Of a stretch of 64,000 nucleotides of DNA, positions 10,366-21,780 are shown piece by piece. The position numbers and the translations under genes were made by a program. The DNA is from Puccinia triticina (lineage: Eukaryota; Basidiomycota; Pucciniomycetes; Pucciniales; Pucciniaceae): the NCBI RefSeq assembly GCF_026914185.1, contig NC_070561.1, positions 6,014,001 to 6,078,000 of the forward strand, read 5' to 3'. The notes beneath the pieces were generated by a model, which worked only from the letters and a program-made list of their open reading frames with translations, searched no databases and was not told where the DNA came from. Position 1 is the stretch's first letter, and every line of letters begins with the position of its first letter.

Positions 10366-10809
10366 CTAGATCATTCCAAACATATGCCGGTGTTTTTCCA
10401 GAAGAACCAGCGGAAGAGGCTTTTTCAGCATGTCTGCAAGCATATCATGGGTTGAGACGTGGGAGATTTTTATCTTGGCATCTTGCACACACTTGCACAT
10501 AAAATGATAGCAAGCGTTGATATGTTTTGTGTGAGAGTGGTGTTCCAGATTGTTGGCTAAGGCTTCAGCACCTTTGTTGTTGACATGGAGGGACAAAGCC
10601 TCTTGAGGGCGGAGGCAAAGTTCTGTGAGGACGTTCCAAATCCAGAGACCTTCTTTGCAGGAGTCTGACAACACCTTGTATTCAGCCTCTGTGCTGGATA
10701 GAGATACGGTGTCCTGTTACCAGGACTTCCAGGATATGGCTCTATCGCCAATTCTATAGGTGTATGCGGAAGTTGAGCGACGGTCTTCACAATCCTCGGC
10801 CCAGTCGGA
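10366..10809 (-). pseudogene. Copia RNase H domain, C-terminal end of the polyprotein
   Basis: The minus-strand frame reads SDWAEDCEDRRSTSAYTYRI, then SLSSTEAEYKVLSDSCKEG, LHVNNKGAEALANNLEHHS and TKHINACYHF, ending near MFGMI. This is the standard C-terminus of Ty1/Copia polyproteins. An in-frame TAA interrupts it just after AISWKSW. The Asp expected before Asn-Lys-Gly is Asn (HVNNKGA), so one catalytic acid is lost. The N-terminal continuation lies beyond the hAT insertion at 14510-14745. It is a dead copy. Confidence 0.85.
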
Positions 10810-10817
10810 GTTGGAGA
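10810..10817. repeat. Left TSD of the hAT transposon (GTTGGAGA)
   Basis: The eight bases GTTGGAGA here are repeated exactly at 14502-14509, as expected for hAT insertion. Confidence 0.93.
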
Positions 10818-13800
10818 TAAAGATGTCATCAGGTACCTCTTTGCGGGTACCTTGTGTCCGTGGGCAGGTACCCGCCAGCAGGCAGCAGGTACCTGTTTGC
10901 GGGTACAGGTGCGGGTGCGGGTGCCTGGCCTGATGAGCTACAGGTACCTCCCAAAATACCCCCCCGGGCACCGGTGACCCTGGAACATGTCACATGTATG
11001 TATGTGGCCCCCAGGGCCCAGATATCCACAGCACCCACCCACTCTGTCCGGACTCCGCACCAAATCATAATACACACCTTCGCCATGGGAAACAGTAGAA
11101 AGCGCCGCAAGGAGACCAAATCATCACTATCCAGTTCCCCAGCCCCATCTAAAGAAACTGTCAACAAGGATAGCGATTGAGGAGGACACAATATCAGCAA
11201 CGATTCCGACGTTGAACATCTGCCTACAGGTTCCGAACATGTCGCAAACGTGCTCACAGACAAACAAGAGCTCAGTAAGCCACTCGTTCATCTAGTATAC
11301 ACATTCTATAAGCATAATTTGATTTTTGTCTGCCTTTGAATGTTCCAGGAAAGGCGCGACGGGTTCATAAGAATCAACTCAGCGGGTGCTATGCATTTTT
11401 TGATCCCCCTATACTTGCCAACCAAAATGACAAAAATGGTTGCCCAATGATTGCTTATCTGTGTAAGACGTCAGTCGGTTTTTTATTTTTGTTTTTCCCC
11501 TTAAAATCTTTGTGAATGTATCTAACTCTATTGGTGTACCTTTTCCTAGCTGTGGCAGCAAGATCCACCAACCAATTTACGAGACATTGCCAACAAACCT
11601 AGCAAAACATGTTGCCAGTTGCACCAAGAGGGAACGTGAGTCACAAGGGAATCAGAAACTTGGCGCCATGGGGGTATCAGGAACGGGTGATATTGACCCA
11701 CGCGAGGTGAATACATCATTTGCTTTTTTCATTCTTCCTTTCATCGACTAAAGTCAATTATCTGGTAGGTCCCCCAGCTTTTTGCCATTTGGTGTGCACA
11801 AGCAGCGCGACCATTTACTTCGCTCGGAGAAACATCACATCTTGGACTCTTACATCCCATGGTTGTCAAGAATCTTCCAGCGCGCAGAACAGTCTTGAAT
11901 GACATTGCAAAGCTATATACGGCTGTACAAGAGTCACTAATTGAATCATTCAAGGTAATCTTGATCTCGTGTGCCTGCTCTCGGATTTGATTTGATCAAA
12001 ATGACTTGTAACCTTTGTCTTTTCAGCATCATAAGGGTGCCATGTACCTCGGGCTTGACGCTTGGCAGTCCCCCAATGGGTTTGACATCTTGGGAACAGT
12101 TCTATATCGGTTGGTTGAAGAAGACGAAGGTGGCTTCCACTTGGATGCCGTGCAGCTTGACTTTGTAAGGTTGCAGAAGAGCCACACTGGCATTTACTTG
12201 GCCGAGACCGTCCAGCTTATTGTCGAAAAGTTTGGCCTGAAGGACAAGGTAAGTTCTCAAGACTCACAAATCTATATACTCATCCTCTTCTGTGTAATTT
12301 CACTGATTGATAATTCTACTCATTTGGATTCATGGAATTGTCACGGACAATGCATCAAACAACCGCACTATGATCAAAGAGATCAAAACTTACCGGTGGC
12401 CTCGCTTCAAAGGTGAAACCCAATGGGTTCGTTGTTTTGCTCATGTACTCAATTTGATTGCCCAGATCATCCTGAGACCCTTTGGAAGCCACAAGAGAAA
12501 GAAGAATGTCAATCCAGTCTTAAACTCTGATAGCGAGGCATCAGACGAGGAGGAAGAAGAACCTGAGGATCGAGATGATCAGATCCGACTGTAAGTTTTT
12601 CTTATCCGCTGATAATCCTTCAGTGATTTCTAAACTGAAGGGACTGGTCACCGTTTTGATAGCTTGACCGGCGACTATCCAGATGGCAACAAAGACAACG
12701 ACCATGATGAGGATGATAGTTCAATTGTCAACGATTCGGTACTGGCGGCCAAGCTCATTGATGATGAGGAGGTGGAACTTGAGGATGACGATGTAAATGA
12801 CTTAAGTGAGGAAGAGCATGATGATCAATACACATCCAAATTATGCAAGAAAACGTTAGCCAAGGTAAGTCCATCTTTCTAGTTTCTGCTAACAAATCAG
12901 CCAATCACTTATATTTATTCAAATTGTTTAAATTTAGTTTTGAGCGATTTCTAGGAAGCTGAACAAGTCACCAAATTCAAAGGCTAACTTTGTGGAGATA
13001 TGCCAAGATCTGGAGTGCTTGAGGCCGCATAACTTTGGCCGTGACGTCCGTACTAGATGGAATTCAACCATGACTCAATTGGCTAGTATTGTGCAATGCT
13101 CGGAAGCAATGTAAGTTCATCTGTTGCTGCTTGCATTTCCAACCCAAGGAATTGATAAGTGTGCCTTTGAAGCCTTGAGTGGCAAAAAGACAGAAGGCAT
13201 GGCCTATCTCGAGAATACCACATCAATGATGATGATATTTCCTTAGCTGCCGACCTTGTTGAGGTACTTGAACCATTTTATGAAATTACGCTGCAAGTAT
13301 CAGTCCGTGGGGCCGCTTGAATATTGGACATTGTTATCTTTATCGACCAAATCACCTGTCATCTCTCTACCGTCATCTCTGATAAGAAAAAGTACCCGCC
13401 AGCTTTGCAGAATGCATGCTGTGCCGGTCTCCAGCTCACAAATAAATATTACACACTGACTGACAACTCGCCTTTGTACCGAGTTGCTATGGGTATGTTT
13501 TGATTTCATTTTCTCATCATGAATCATGTAGACTGACTGTAATTCATCAGTCCTTCATCCGTCTTTCAAAGACAAATACTTTAAGCTAGCGAAGTGGAAA
13601 CCAGAGTGGATTCAGGAATCCATCCGACTCACGCGCGAGATGTGGGAAGCCCACTACAGGCCTTCACCTCAGGCAACTAATTCCCAACCCCCAAATCCTC
13701 CTCCAAAGTTAACTGATAAACTGTGTAACTAGTCTCATGCTAATCATTGATTTGAAAATCACAGCAGCCGTATGCAGGTATAGTTGCAGGTTTGGTTGGC

Positions 13801-14501
13801 GCCTCTGAAGCGCGTGGAGTTAGCGTCCCTACAGATCCGCTCTCTATGTGGCTTGCTGGAGGGTTGAGTTCAAATGAACTAGGAGGGCCGGTGAACCCCC
13901 TCAAATGGTGGATGCGACAACGACGTGCAGGTAACACTCATGGGGGTCTGTCCCAGATGGCCCTGGATGTTCTTAGTTGTCCAGGTAAGATTTTTCATCT
14001 TTCATCACTTTCTGGTTGCGATACTCATTGATTTAATCATATAAATATAAGCAACAACTGTCAACGTGGAGCGTGCTTTCAGCTTTGGAAGGGATTATGT
14101 ATCTCTCCGAAGGCATTGACTTAGTGCGTCCTCGGTTACAAGAGGAATGGCTGTTGCATTTACGCGAAGAACGGGGCGATACAGAGTGGTGTCTTACGTA
14201 AATGGAAGACCGATAAGAGGAACGATGCAAAGTTCAAGGGCAAGGGCAAGGGAAGATCGACAGGAAACTGAATTAAAGAAGGATGATAGTTTCTTACTTA
14301 TTATCTTGAAATGAATTGTTGGCTGGCATTTTTGCCTCAAAAAATGCCGAACACCCGCGGGTACCTCCCCCAGGTACCCGGGTACCTGCTCCCTGCCCCT
14401 CAGGGGGGTGCGGGTGCGGGTGCAGGTGCCAAGGATTGGTGGTTTTTTTGGGGAGGTACCCGCACCTGTGGCGGGTACCCGGGTAACAAGTGACATCTTT
14501 A
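10818..14501 (+). mobile_element. hAT DNA transposon inserted in a Copia element
   Basis: A 3684-bp element with terminal inverted repeats TAAAGATGTCA at both ends and 8-bp duplications GTTGGAGA. Excision in silico rejoins the Copia frame as SGFSNSDWAED, which proves the nesting. Subterminal zones (about 10830-10960 and 14355-14485) are packed with GGTACC-containing words and GCGGGTGCGGGTG tracts in inverted arrangement, likely transposase binding sites. The transposase gene fills the interior on the plus strand. Confidence 0.95.
11084..14271 (+). pseudogene. hAT transposase, multi-exon, degenerate
   Basis: About a dozen short exons separated by GT-AG introns. The N-terminal exon starts at ATG 11084 (MGNSRKRRKETK) and has an in-frame TGA at 11178. 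A degenerate zinc-finger-like region lies near 11340-11700. Catalytic core marks follow: LGLDAWQSPNGFDI (first acid, 12029-12248), TDNASNNRTM and RCFAHVLNLIAQ (12330-12593), an acidic insert (12641-12866) and TRWNSTMTQLAS (about 13040-13110). The C-terminal dimerisation region has NPLKWW and TTVNVERAFSFGRDYVS (13765-14160). Order and motifs fit hAT transposases of fungi. The internal stop and a frame break before the end suggest it is inactive, though exon borders are approximate. Confidence 0.8.
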
Positions 14502-14509
14502 GTTGGAGA

Positions 14510-14745
14510 AACCACTGCAAGAGAGAGAACCACCTAGACAAAGGCGTAGATGTTTTGTGGATACCAGATAGTTCAGAATGCGGATAGCTGCAGCCGGCCA
14601 GTGTGCGGCGGAAGGATTTATAAGAAATTGGGATAATTTGTTGACCGCAAATGAGACGTCCGGTCTGGTACATTGAGCGACCCACAAGAGGGAGCCAATG
14701 AGTTGATTGTACGGCCCGGGGGACACTGCCAGCATATAAGCATTG
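14510..14745 (-). pseudogene. Copia reverse transcriptase/RNase H connection, upstream part
   Basis: The minus-strand frame reads GPYNQLIGSLLWVAQCTRPD, FAVNKLSQFLINPSAAHW and LVSTKHLRLCLGG, then breaks at the hAT target site. This is the conserved tail of Copia reverse transcriptase. It continues into 10366-10809 once the hAT element is removed. The rest of the Copia element toward its 5' end is missing and replaced by a palindrome cluster. Confidence 0.85.
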
Positions 14746-15068
14746 GATGCGTGCATCCAAGTTAATCTGGGATGCGCGCAACCGATTTTAAATTGGTTGC
14801 GCACACCCGATGCAATCCACATCCAAGCCAAACTTGGGTGGTTAAAACCCAAGGGTTTCCACAACCAATTCAAAGTTGGTTTTGCTCAGGCCGAGTCAAA
14901 CTCGGGTGTGCGCTCAACCGATTGATTCGATTTTTAGGTTGGTGGTGGGCCGAGTCAAGCTCGGACACCAACCACCGATGAATGAAAGCTTGGCTGCCAG
15001 TTCAGCCAAGCATTCTAATGTTTGGTTGCTGGCAACCAATGAATGAAAGCTCGGTTTGTTACACACCG
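14745..15068. repeat. Cluster of short unlike palindromes
   Basis: Consecutive hairpin words include CAACCGATTTTAAATTGGTTG-like, CCAAGCCAAACTTGG, CCGAGTCAAACTCGG, CCGAGTCAAGCTCGG, GCTTGGCTGCCAGTTCAGCCAAGC-like and GGTTGCTGGCAACC. Each hairpin has its own stem, with ATGAATGAAAGCT linkers repeated. It truncates the Copia element. A comparable cluster lies at 50215-50400. Confidence 0.65.
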
Positions 15069-15160
15069 AGGGAAATGAACCTTGGGAGCTCACAAACTGA
15101 TGAAATCAAAACATCGGCTATGTGCTTCACCAAGGAAATCAAAAATTCTCGTAGAATTTG

Positions 15161-15358
15161 GAGAACTTCTCCGCGTCGGACAACTTCTCCGCATCGGACA
15201 ACCTCTCCGGGTTGGAAACGTTCTCCGGGTCGGACAACTTCTCCGCGTCGGACAACTTCTCCGGGTTGGAAAAGCTCTCCGGGTCAGAAAACTTCTCCGG
15301 GTTGGAGAGCTTCCCCGCGTCGGAAAAATTCTCCGGGTTGGAAAACTTCTCCGGTTTT
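15161..15358. repeat. 18-bp minisatellite, core CGGACAACTTCTCCG
   Basis: About ten or eleven units of CTCCGCGTCGGACAACTT and variants in direct order. Because the period is 18, every frame gives hexapeptide repeats (for example RTTSPG or DNFSAS), so long open frames here are not evidence of a gene. Confidence 0.8.
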
Positions 15359-15829
15359 CTCTTGCAGTGAGCCTGGGTTTAATCTGGATTTTGACCAGGG
15401 TCCCGCGGTCGGGATTGCCCCTGGCGGGTGGCTAGCCAACAGCTTAAATAATTTGGGTGATGGGGTTGATACCCAAATGGTAGGAGTTGAGCAAGTGTGT
15501 ATGTAGATGCATGACCACAACAAGATTCCTGGCCATTAGATAGTAAGAAACGATTGTTGACTGCTAAACCAGAGTAGCTACTGGATTCGGTATACCAGCC
15601 ACTGCCACGGTGCACTGTGCAGAGGGCACGGATAATATGGCAGCACACGAACCACCAGCCCCGGGCTCACCCTTGGCCAACCGCCGCCAGATCCGCCGGC
15701 GCAAGAAAACCAACCCAACCAGCCATCCCAACGCCGAGTCCTCCTCCGCCGGCCCAGCAAGCTCTGACCCGCCCACGGCCATCCTGCTCCCACCCGTGTC
15801 AGGCTGCCAATAACCATCCAGCACCTCTT
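15359..15829. other. Spacer, possibly the far upstream part of the FCP1 copy
   Basis: GC-rich from about 15600, with plus-strand frames such as MAAHEPPAPGSPLANRRQIR that might be decayed N-terminal sequence of the phosphatase copy. I cannot confirm it. Confidence 0.3.
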
Positions 15830-15984
15830 TGTGCCCCCACAAACCCACCCCGCTGGCTCACCAGCAAACACATACGCCCATCAGCAACAGAGCCACCCGT
15901 CAATATCCAGAACAAAACCGCTGTTCAGCTACTACGCCGGCAAAACCACCAGAGCCTTGAGCAGGCACATCCTCCACCTCCCAT
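15830..15984 (+). pseudogene. FCP1-like CTD phosphatase copy, fragment 1
   Basis: A plus-strand frame (TKPLFSYYAGKTTRALSRHI) runs into the CACTA-ended element E1. When E1 and one CAT copy are removed, the frame continues without a shift into ATSSSSNPAPAMNPAPVAIS of fragment 2. The identity rests mainly on that continuity with fragments 2 and 3. Confidence 0.5.
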
Positions 15985-16700
15985 CACTACCAAGATGGAT
16001 GAATTTGCGATGTCGTATATTGATCAATATAGCGTATATTGATCAATTTATATTGATCAATATAGCGTATATTGATCAATTTATATTGATCAATTTTTTT
16101 TTATTATTCCTCTTGATACCTTTGTCTGTTTTCCATGTCTCCTTGATACTATTCTATAATCTCTCTTCTTCTGCCTGTGTTAGCTTCAAGCCACAGGAAT
16201 TTTTTTTTCTTTTGCCTGATAACATTCATATATTTCTACATACACCACTCAATTCTTCCTGAAAAAAAGACGTTGCAAGTTTTAGGATTAATGCAGGGTA
16301 GCTGAGGGGTCTCAATTTGTTTTTTTATTTTTTTTTTTACTTCAACAATTGATGTTATCAGAAGTCTCCAAATTGACTTTTTTTCAAAAGAGGAAAAACA
16401 TTGACCCCTGACCTCTCTCATGATACCATCCTGCACACATTTTTAATTTGGTTGGTTGAACTTGCTCAAGATATTGCATATCATACTTGAAGTGCTACAT
16501 GCATAGAAGGCCTTTTTGAAATTAGTTTACCATGGTTTAGCATATTTTTGTTGGGTTCTTTTTTTATCTACTTTTGTTATCAACCACAGATTAATGAGGA
16601 ATATTTCCACATAAAATTTCATTGGACAATTTTTCTGCATATAAAACCCAGAAATATTTCAAAATACAATTTATTTGGGGTCGTATCCATTATGCAGCAG
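15985..16700. repeat. E1 left terminal inverted repeat
   Basis: About 716 bp, complementary to 21781-22449 with small indels. The outer 110 bp holds five copies of the palindrome TTGATCAA inside ATATTGATCAATAT words. A T-rich tract and conserved unique sequence lead into the satellite. Confidence 0.85.
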
Positions 16701-19700
16701 CAACAATGTGTTCAGTTCCCAAATATCACTAATTTGGTAGTTTCTGGCCCTTTCTGCCACTATATCTCAACACAGCGCGGGAGTTCTTCCATGATATTGG
16801 TATCAAAATGATCAACAGCCCCCAAGGATTCATTTTGTACCTTAAATTACCACATAACCCAAATGTGGCAGATACAATCTGATCAGTTGCCAAATGTCAA
16901 TAATTTGGTAGTTTCTTGGTGTTGCTGCCACTATATCTCAACACAGCCTGGGAATTCTTCCACGATATTGCGATCCAAATGATTAATAGCCACCAAGGAT
17001 TCATTGTGTACCTTAAATGACCACGAAACCCCCTAATGTAGCCCCTACAATCTGATCAGTTGCCAAATATCACTGATTTGGTAGTTTCTTGGTGTTTCTG
17101 CCACTATATCTCAACACAGCCTGGGAGTTCTTCCATGATATTGGTATCATAATGATCAATAGCCACCAAGGATTCATTGTGTACCTTAAATGACCACAAA
17201 ACCTCCAAATGTAGCAGGCACAATGTGATCAGTTGCCAAATATCACTAATTTGGTAGTTTCTTGGTGTTTCTGCCACTATATCTCAGCGCAGCATGGGAG
17301 TTCTTCCATGGTATTGGTACCAAAATGATCAAACACCCTCAAAAATTCATTGAGTACCTTTGATGACCACAAAACCCCCAAATGTAGCAGCCACAATGTG
17401 ATCTGTTGCAAAATATCACTAATTTGGTAGTTTCTTGGTGTTTCTGCCACTATATCTCAGCGCAGCATGGAAGTTCTTCCATTATATTGGAACCAAAATT
17501 ATGAAATGCCCCTGAAGATTCATTGTGTACCTTGGATGACCACAAAACCCCAGATATAGCAGCCACAATGTGATCAGTTGCCAGATATCACTAATTTGGT
17601 AGTTTCTTGGTGTTTCTGCCACTATATCTCAGCGCAGCATGGGAGTTATTCCAAGATATTGGTACCAAGATGATCAAATGCCCTCAAAGACTGATTGAGT
17701 ACCTTGAATGACCACAAAACCCCCAAGTGTAGCAGCCAAGATGTGGTCAGTTGACAAATATCACTAATTTGGTGTTTCTGCCACTATATCTCAGCCCAGC
17801 ATGGGAGTTATTCCATGATATTGGTACCAAAATGATGAAACGCCCTCAAACATTCATTGAGTACCTTTGATGACCACAAAACCCCCAAATGTAGCAGCCA
17901 CAATGTGATCAGTTCCAAAATATCACTAATTTGGTAGTTTCTTGGTGTTTCTGCCACTATATCTCAGCGCAGGATGGGAGTTCTTCCATGATATTGGTAC
18001 CATAATGATCACATACCCTCAAAGATTCATTGAGTACCTTTAATGATCACAAAAACCCCAAATGTAGCAGCTACAATGTGATCAGTTGCCAAATATCACT
18101 AATTTGGTGTTTCTGCCACTATATCTCAGCGCAGCATGGGATTTCTTCCATGATATTGGTAACAAAATGATCACATGCCCCTGAAAATTCATTGTGTACC
18201 TTGAATGACCACAATACCCCCAAATGTAGCAGTCACACTGTGATCAGTTGCAAAATATCACTAATTTGTTAGTTCCTTGGTGTTTCTGCCACTATATCTC
18301 AGTGCAGCATGGGAGTTCTCCCTTAATATTGGGACCAAAATGATCACATGCCCTCAAGAATTCATTGCGTACCTTGAATGACCACAAAACCCCCAAATGT
18401 AGCAGCTACAATGTGATTGGTTGCCAAATATCACTAATTTGGTAGTTTCTTGGTGGTTCTGCCACTATATCTCAGCACAGCATGGGAGTTCTTCCATGAC
18501 ATTGGTACCAAAATGATCAAACACCCTCAAAGATTCATTGAGTACCTTGGACAACCCCAAAACCCCCAAATGTAGCAGCCACAATGTGATCAGTTGCCCA
18601 ATATCACTAATTTGGTAGTTCCTTGGTGTTTCTGCCACTATATCTCAGAGCAGCATGGGAGTTCTTCCATGATATTGGTACCATAATGATCACATGCCAT
18701 CAAATATTCATTGAGTACCTTGAATGACCATAAAAAACCCAAATGTAGCAGCCAAGATGTGATCAGTTGCCAAATATCACTAAGTTGGTAGTTTCTTGGT
18801 GTTTCTTCCACTATATCTCAGCGCAGCATGGGAGTTCTTCCATGATGATTGTACCAAAATGATGAAATGCCCCTGAAGATTCATTGTGTACCTTGAATGA
18901 CCACAATACCCCAGATATAGCAGCCACAATGTGATCAGTTGCCAAATATCACTAATTTGGTAGTTTCTTGGTGTTTCTGCCACTATATCTCAGCACAGCA
19001 TGGGAGTTCTTCCATGATATTGGTAACAAAATGATCACATGCCCCTTACAATTCATTGTGTACCTTGAATGACCACAATACCGCAAAATGTAGCAGCCAC
19101 ACTGTGATCAGTTGCAAAATATCACTAATTTGTTAGTTCCTTGGTGTTTCTGCCACTATATCTCAGTGCAGCATGGAAGTTCTTCCATGATATTGGTACC
19201 AAAATGATCACATGCCCTCAAAAATCCATTGTGTACCTTGAATGACCACAAAAACCCCAAATGTAGCAGCTACAAAGTGATCAGTTGCCAAATATCACTA
19301 ATTTGGTACTTTCTTGGTGTTTCTGCCACCATATCTCAGCGCAGCATGGGAGTTCTTCCATGATGATGGTACCAAAATGATGGAATGCCCCTGAAGATTC
19401 ATTGTGTACCTTGAATGACCACAATACCCCCAAATGTAGCAGCCACACTGTGATCAGTTGCAAAATATCACTAATTTGGTAGTTTCTTGGTGTTTCTGCC
19501 ACTATATCTCAGAGCAGCATGGGAGTTCTTCCATGATATTTGTACCATAATGATCAAATGCCCCTGAAGATTCATTGTGTACCTTGAATGACCACAAAAC
19601 CCCCAAATGTAGCAGCCACAATGTGATCAGTTGACAAATATCATTAATTTGGTAGTTTCTTCGTGTTTCCGCCACTACATCTCAGCACAGCGTGGGTGTT

Positions 19701-21123
19701 CTTCCATGATATTGGTACCAAAACGGTTAATCACCCCTGAAGATTCATTTTTTACCTTGAATGACCTCAAAACACCCAAATGTAGCAGCCACACTGTGAT
19801 CAGTTGCCAAATATCGCTAATTTGGTAGTTTCTTGGTGTTTCTGCCACTATATCTCAGCGCAGCATGGGAGTTCTTCCATGATATTGGTACCAAAATTAT
19901 CAAATTCCCCTGGAGATTCATTGTGTACCTTGAATGACCACAAAACACCAAATGTAGCAGCCACAATGTGATCAGTTGCCAAATGTCACTAATTTGGTAG
20001 TTTCTTGATCTTTCTGCCACTATATCTCAGCACAGCATGGGAGTTCTTCGATGGTATTTGTACCAAAATGATCACATGCCCTCAAGCATTCATTAAGTAC
20101 CTTGGGTGACCACAAAACACCCAAATGTAGCAGCCACACTGTGATCAGTTGCCAATATCACTACTTTGGTAGTTTCTTGATGTTTCTGCCACTATATATC
20201 AGCACAGCATGGAAGTTCTTCCATGATATTGGTACCAAAATGGTTAATCACCCCTGAAGATTCATTTTTCACCTTGAATGACCACAAAACCCCCAAATGT
20301 AGCAGCCACACTGTGATCAGTTGCCAAATATCACTAATTTGGTAGTTTCTTGGTGTTTCTGCCACTATATCTCAGCGCAGCATGGGAGTTCTTCCATGAT
20401 ATTGGTACCAAAGTGATCAAATGCCCCTGAAGATTCATTTTGTACCTTGAATGACCACAAAACCCCCAAATGTAGCAGCCACACTGTGATCAGTTGCCAA
20501 TATCACTACTTTGGTAGTTTCTTGATGTTTCTGCCACTATATCTCAGCACAGTGTGGGAGTTCTTCCATGATATTGGTACCAAAATGGTTAATCACCCCT
20601 GAAGATTCATTTTTTACCTTGAATGACCACAAAACCCCCAAATGTAGCAGCCAAACTGTGATCAGTTGCCAAATATCACCAATTTGGTAGTTTCTTGGTG
20701 TTTCTGCCACCATATCTCAGCGCAGCATGGGAGTTCTTCCATTATATTGGTACCAAAGTGATCAAATGCCCCTGAAGATTCATTGTGTACCTTGAATGAC
20801 CACAAAACCCCCAAATGTAGCAGCCACACTGTGATCAGTTGCCAAATATCAATAATTTGGTAGTTTCTTGACGTTTCTGCCACTATATCTCAGCACAGTG
20901 TGGGATTTCTTCCATGATATTGGTACCAAAATGATCACATGCCCTCAAAAATTCATTGAGTACCTTGGATGACCACAAAACCCCCAAATGTAGCAGCCAC
21001 AATGTGATCAGTTGACAAATATCATTAATTTGGTAGTTTCTTGGTATTTCTGCCACTATATCTCAGCACAGCGTGGGAGTATTTCCATGATATTGGTACC
21101 AAAATGGTTAATCACCCCTGAAG
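16701..21123. repeat. Satellite A array, 173-bp monomer (E1 long arm)
   Basis: Tandem copies marked by TGCCACTATATCTCAGCGCA and CTTCCATGATATTGGTACC. Measured spacings between marks are 173 bp. Roughly 25 units diverge from each other by point changes and small indels. Many short minus-strand frames starting MAET are repeat by-products, not genes. Confidence 0.92.
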
Positions 21124-21780
21124 AAATGAATCTTCAGGGGCATTTGATCATTTCGGTACCAATATCATGGAAGAACTCCCATGCTGCGCTGAGATATAGT
21201 GGCAGAAACACCAAGAAACTACCAAATTAGTGATATTTGGCAACTGATCACAGTGTGGATGCTACATTTGGGGGTTTTGTGGTCATTCAAGGTACACAAT
21301 GAATCTTCAGGGGCATGTGATCATTTTGGTCCCAATATCATGGAAGAACTCCCACGCTGCGCTGAGATATAGTGGCAGAAACACCAAGAAACTACCAAAT
21401 TAGTGATATTTGGCAACTGATCAGCTTGTAGGGGCTACATTAGGGAGTTTCGTGGTCATTTAAGGTACACAATGAATCCTTGGGGACTATTGATCATTTT
21501 GAAACCAATATCATGGAAGAACTCCTGGGCTGTGTTGAGATATAGTGGCAGAAACACCAAGAAACTACCAAATTAGTGATATTTGGCCACTGATCACATT
21601 GTAGCAGCTACATTTGGGGATTTTGTGGTCATTCAAGGTACACAATGAATCTATGGGGGCTTTTAAAAATTTTGGTACCAATTTCATCGAAAATTTTCCA
21701 GGCTGTGTTGAGATATAGTTGCAGAAATACCAAGAAACTAACAAAGTAGTGAGATTTGGCAACTGATCAGATTGCAGCTG
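21124..21780. repeat. Satellite A array, inverted orientation (E1 short arm)
   Basis: About four units in the reverse orientation. The switch lies at CACCCCTGAAG|AAATGAATCTTCAGGGG near 21123, so the two arms could pair. Confidence 0.88.

Noticed and set aside
10829..11263. 144-residue minus-strand frame over the hAT 5' end
   Set aside because: Opposite strand of the transposase first exon and subterminal repeats; no protein-like features.
14982..15506. 174-residue frame with TSPG repeats
   Set aside because: Produced by an 18-bp minisatellite, with equally long frames in other phases.
17000..21230. Many ~65-residue minus-strand frames starting MAETPRNYQISD
   Set aside because: They are copies of one reading frame through the 173-bp satellite and change or stop with unit differences, so they are not a gene family.
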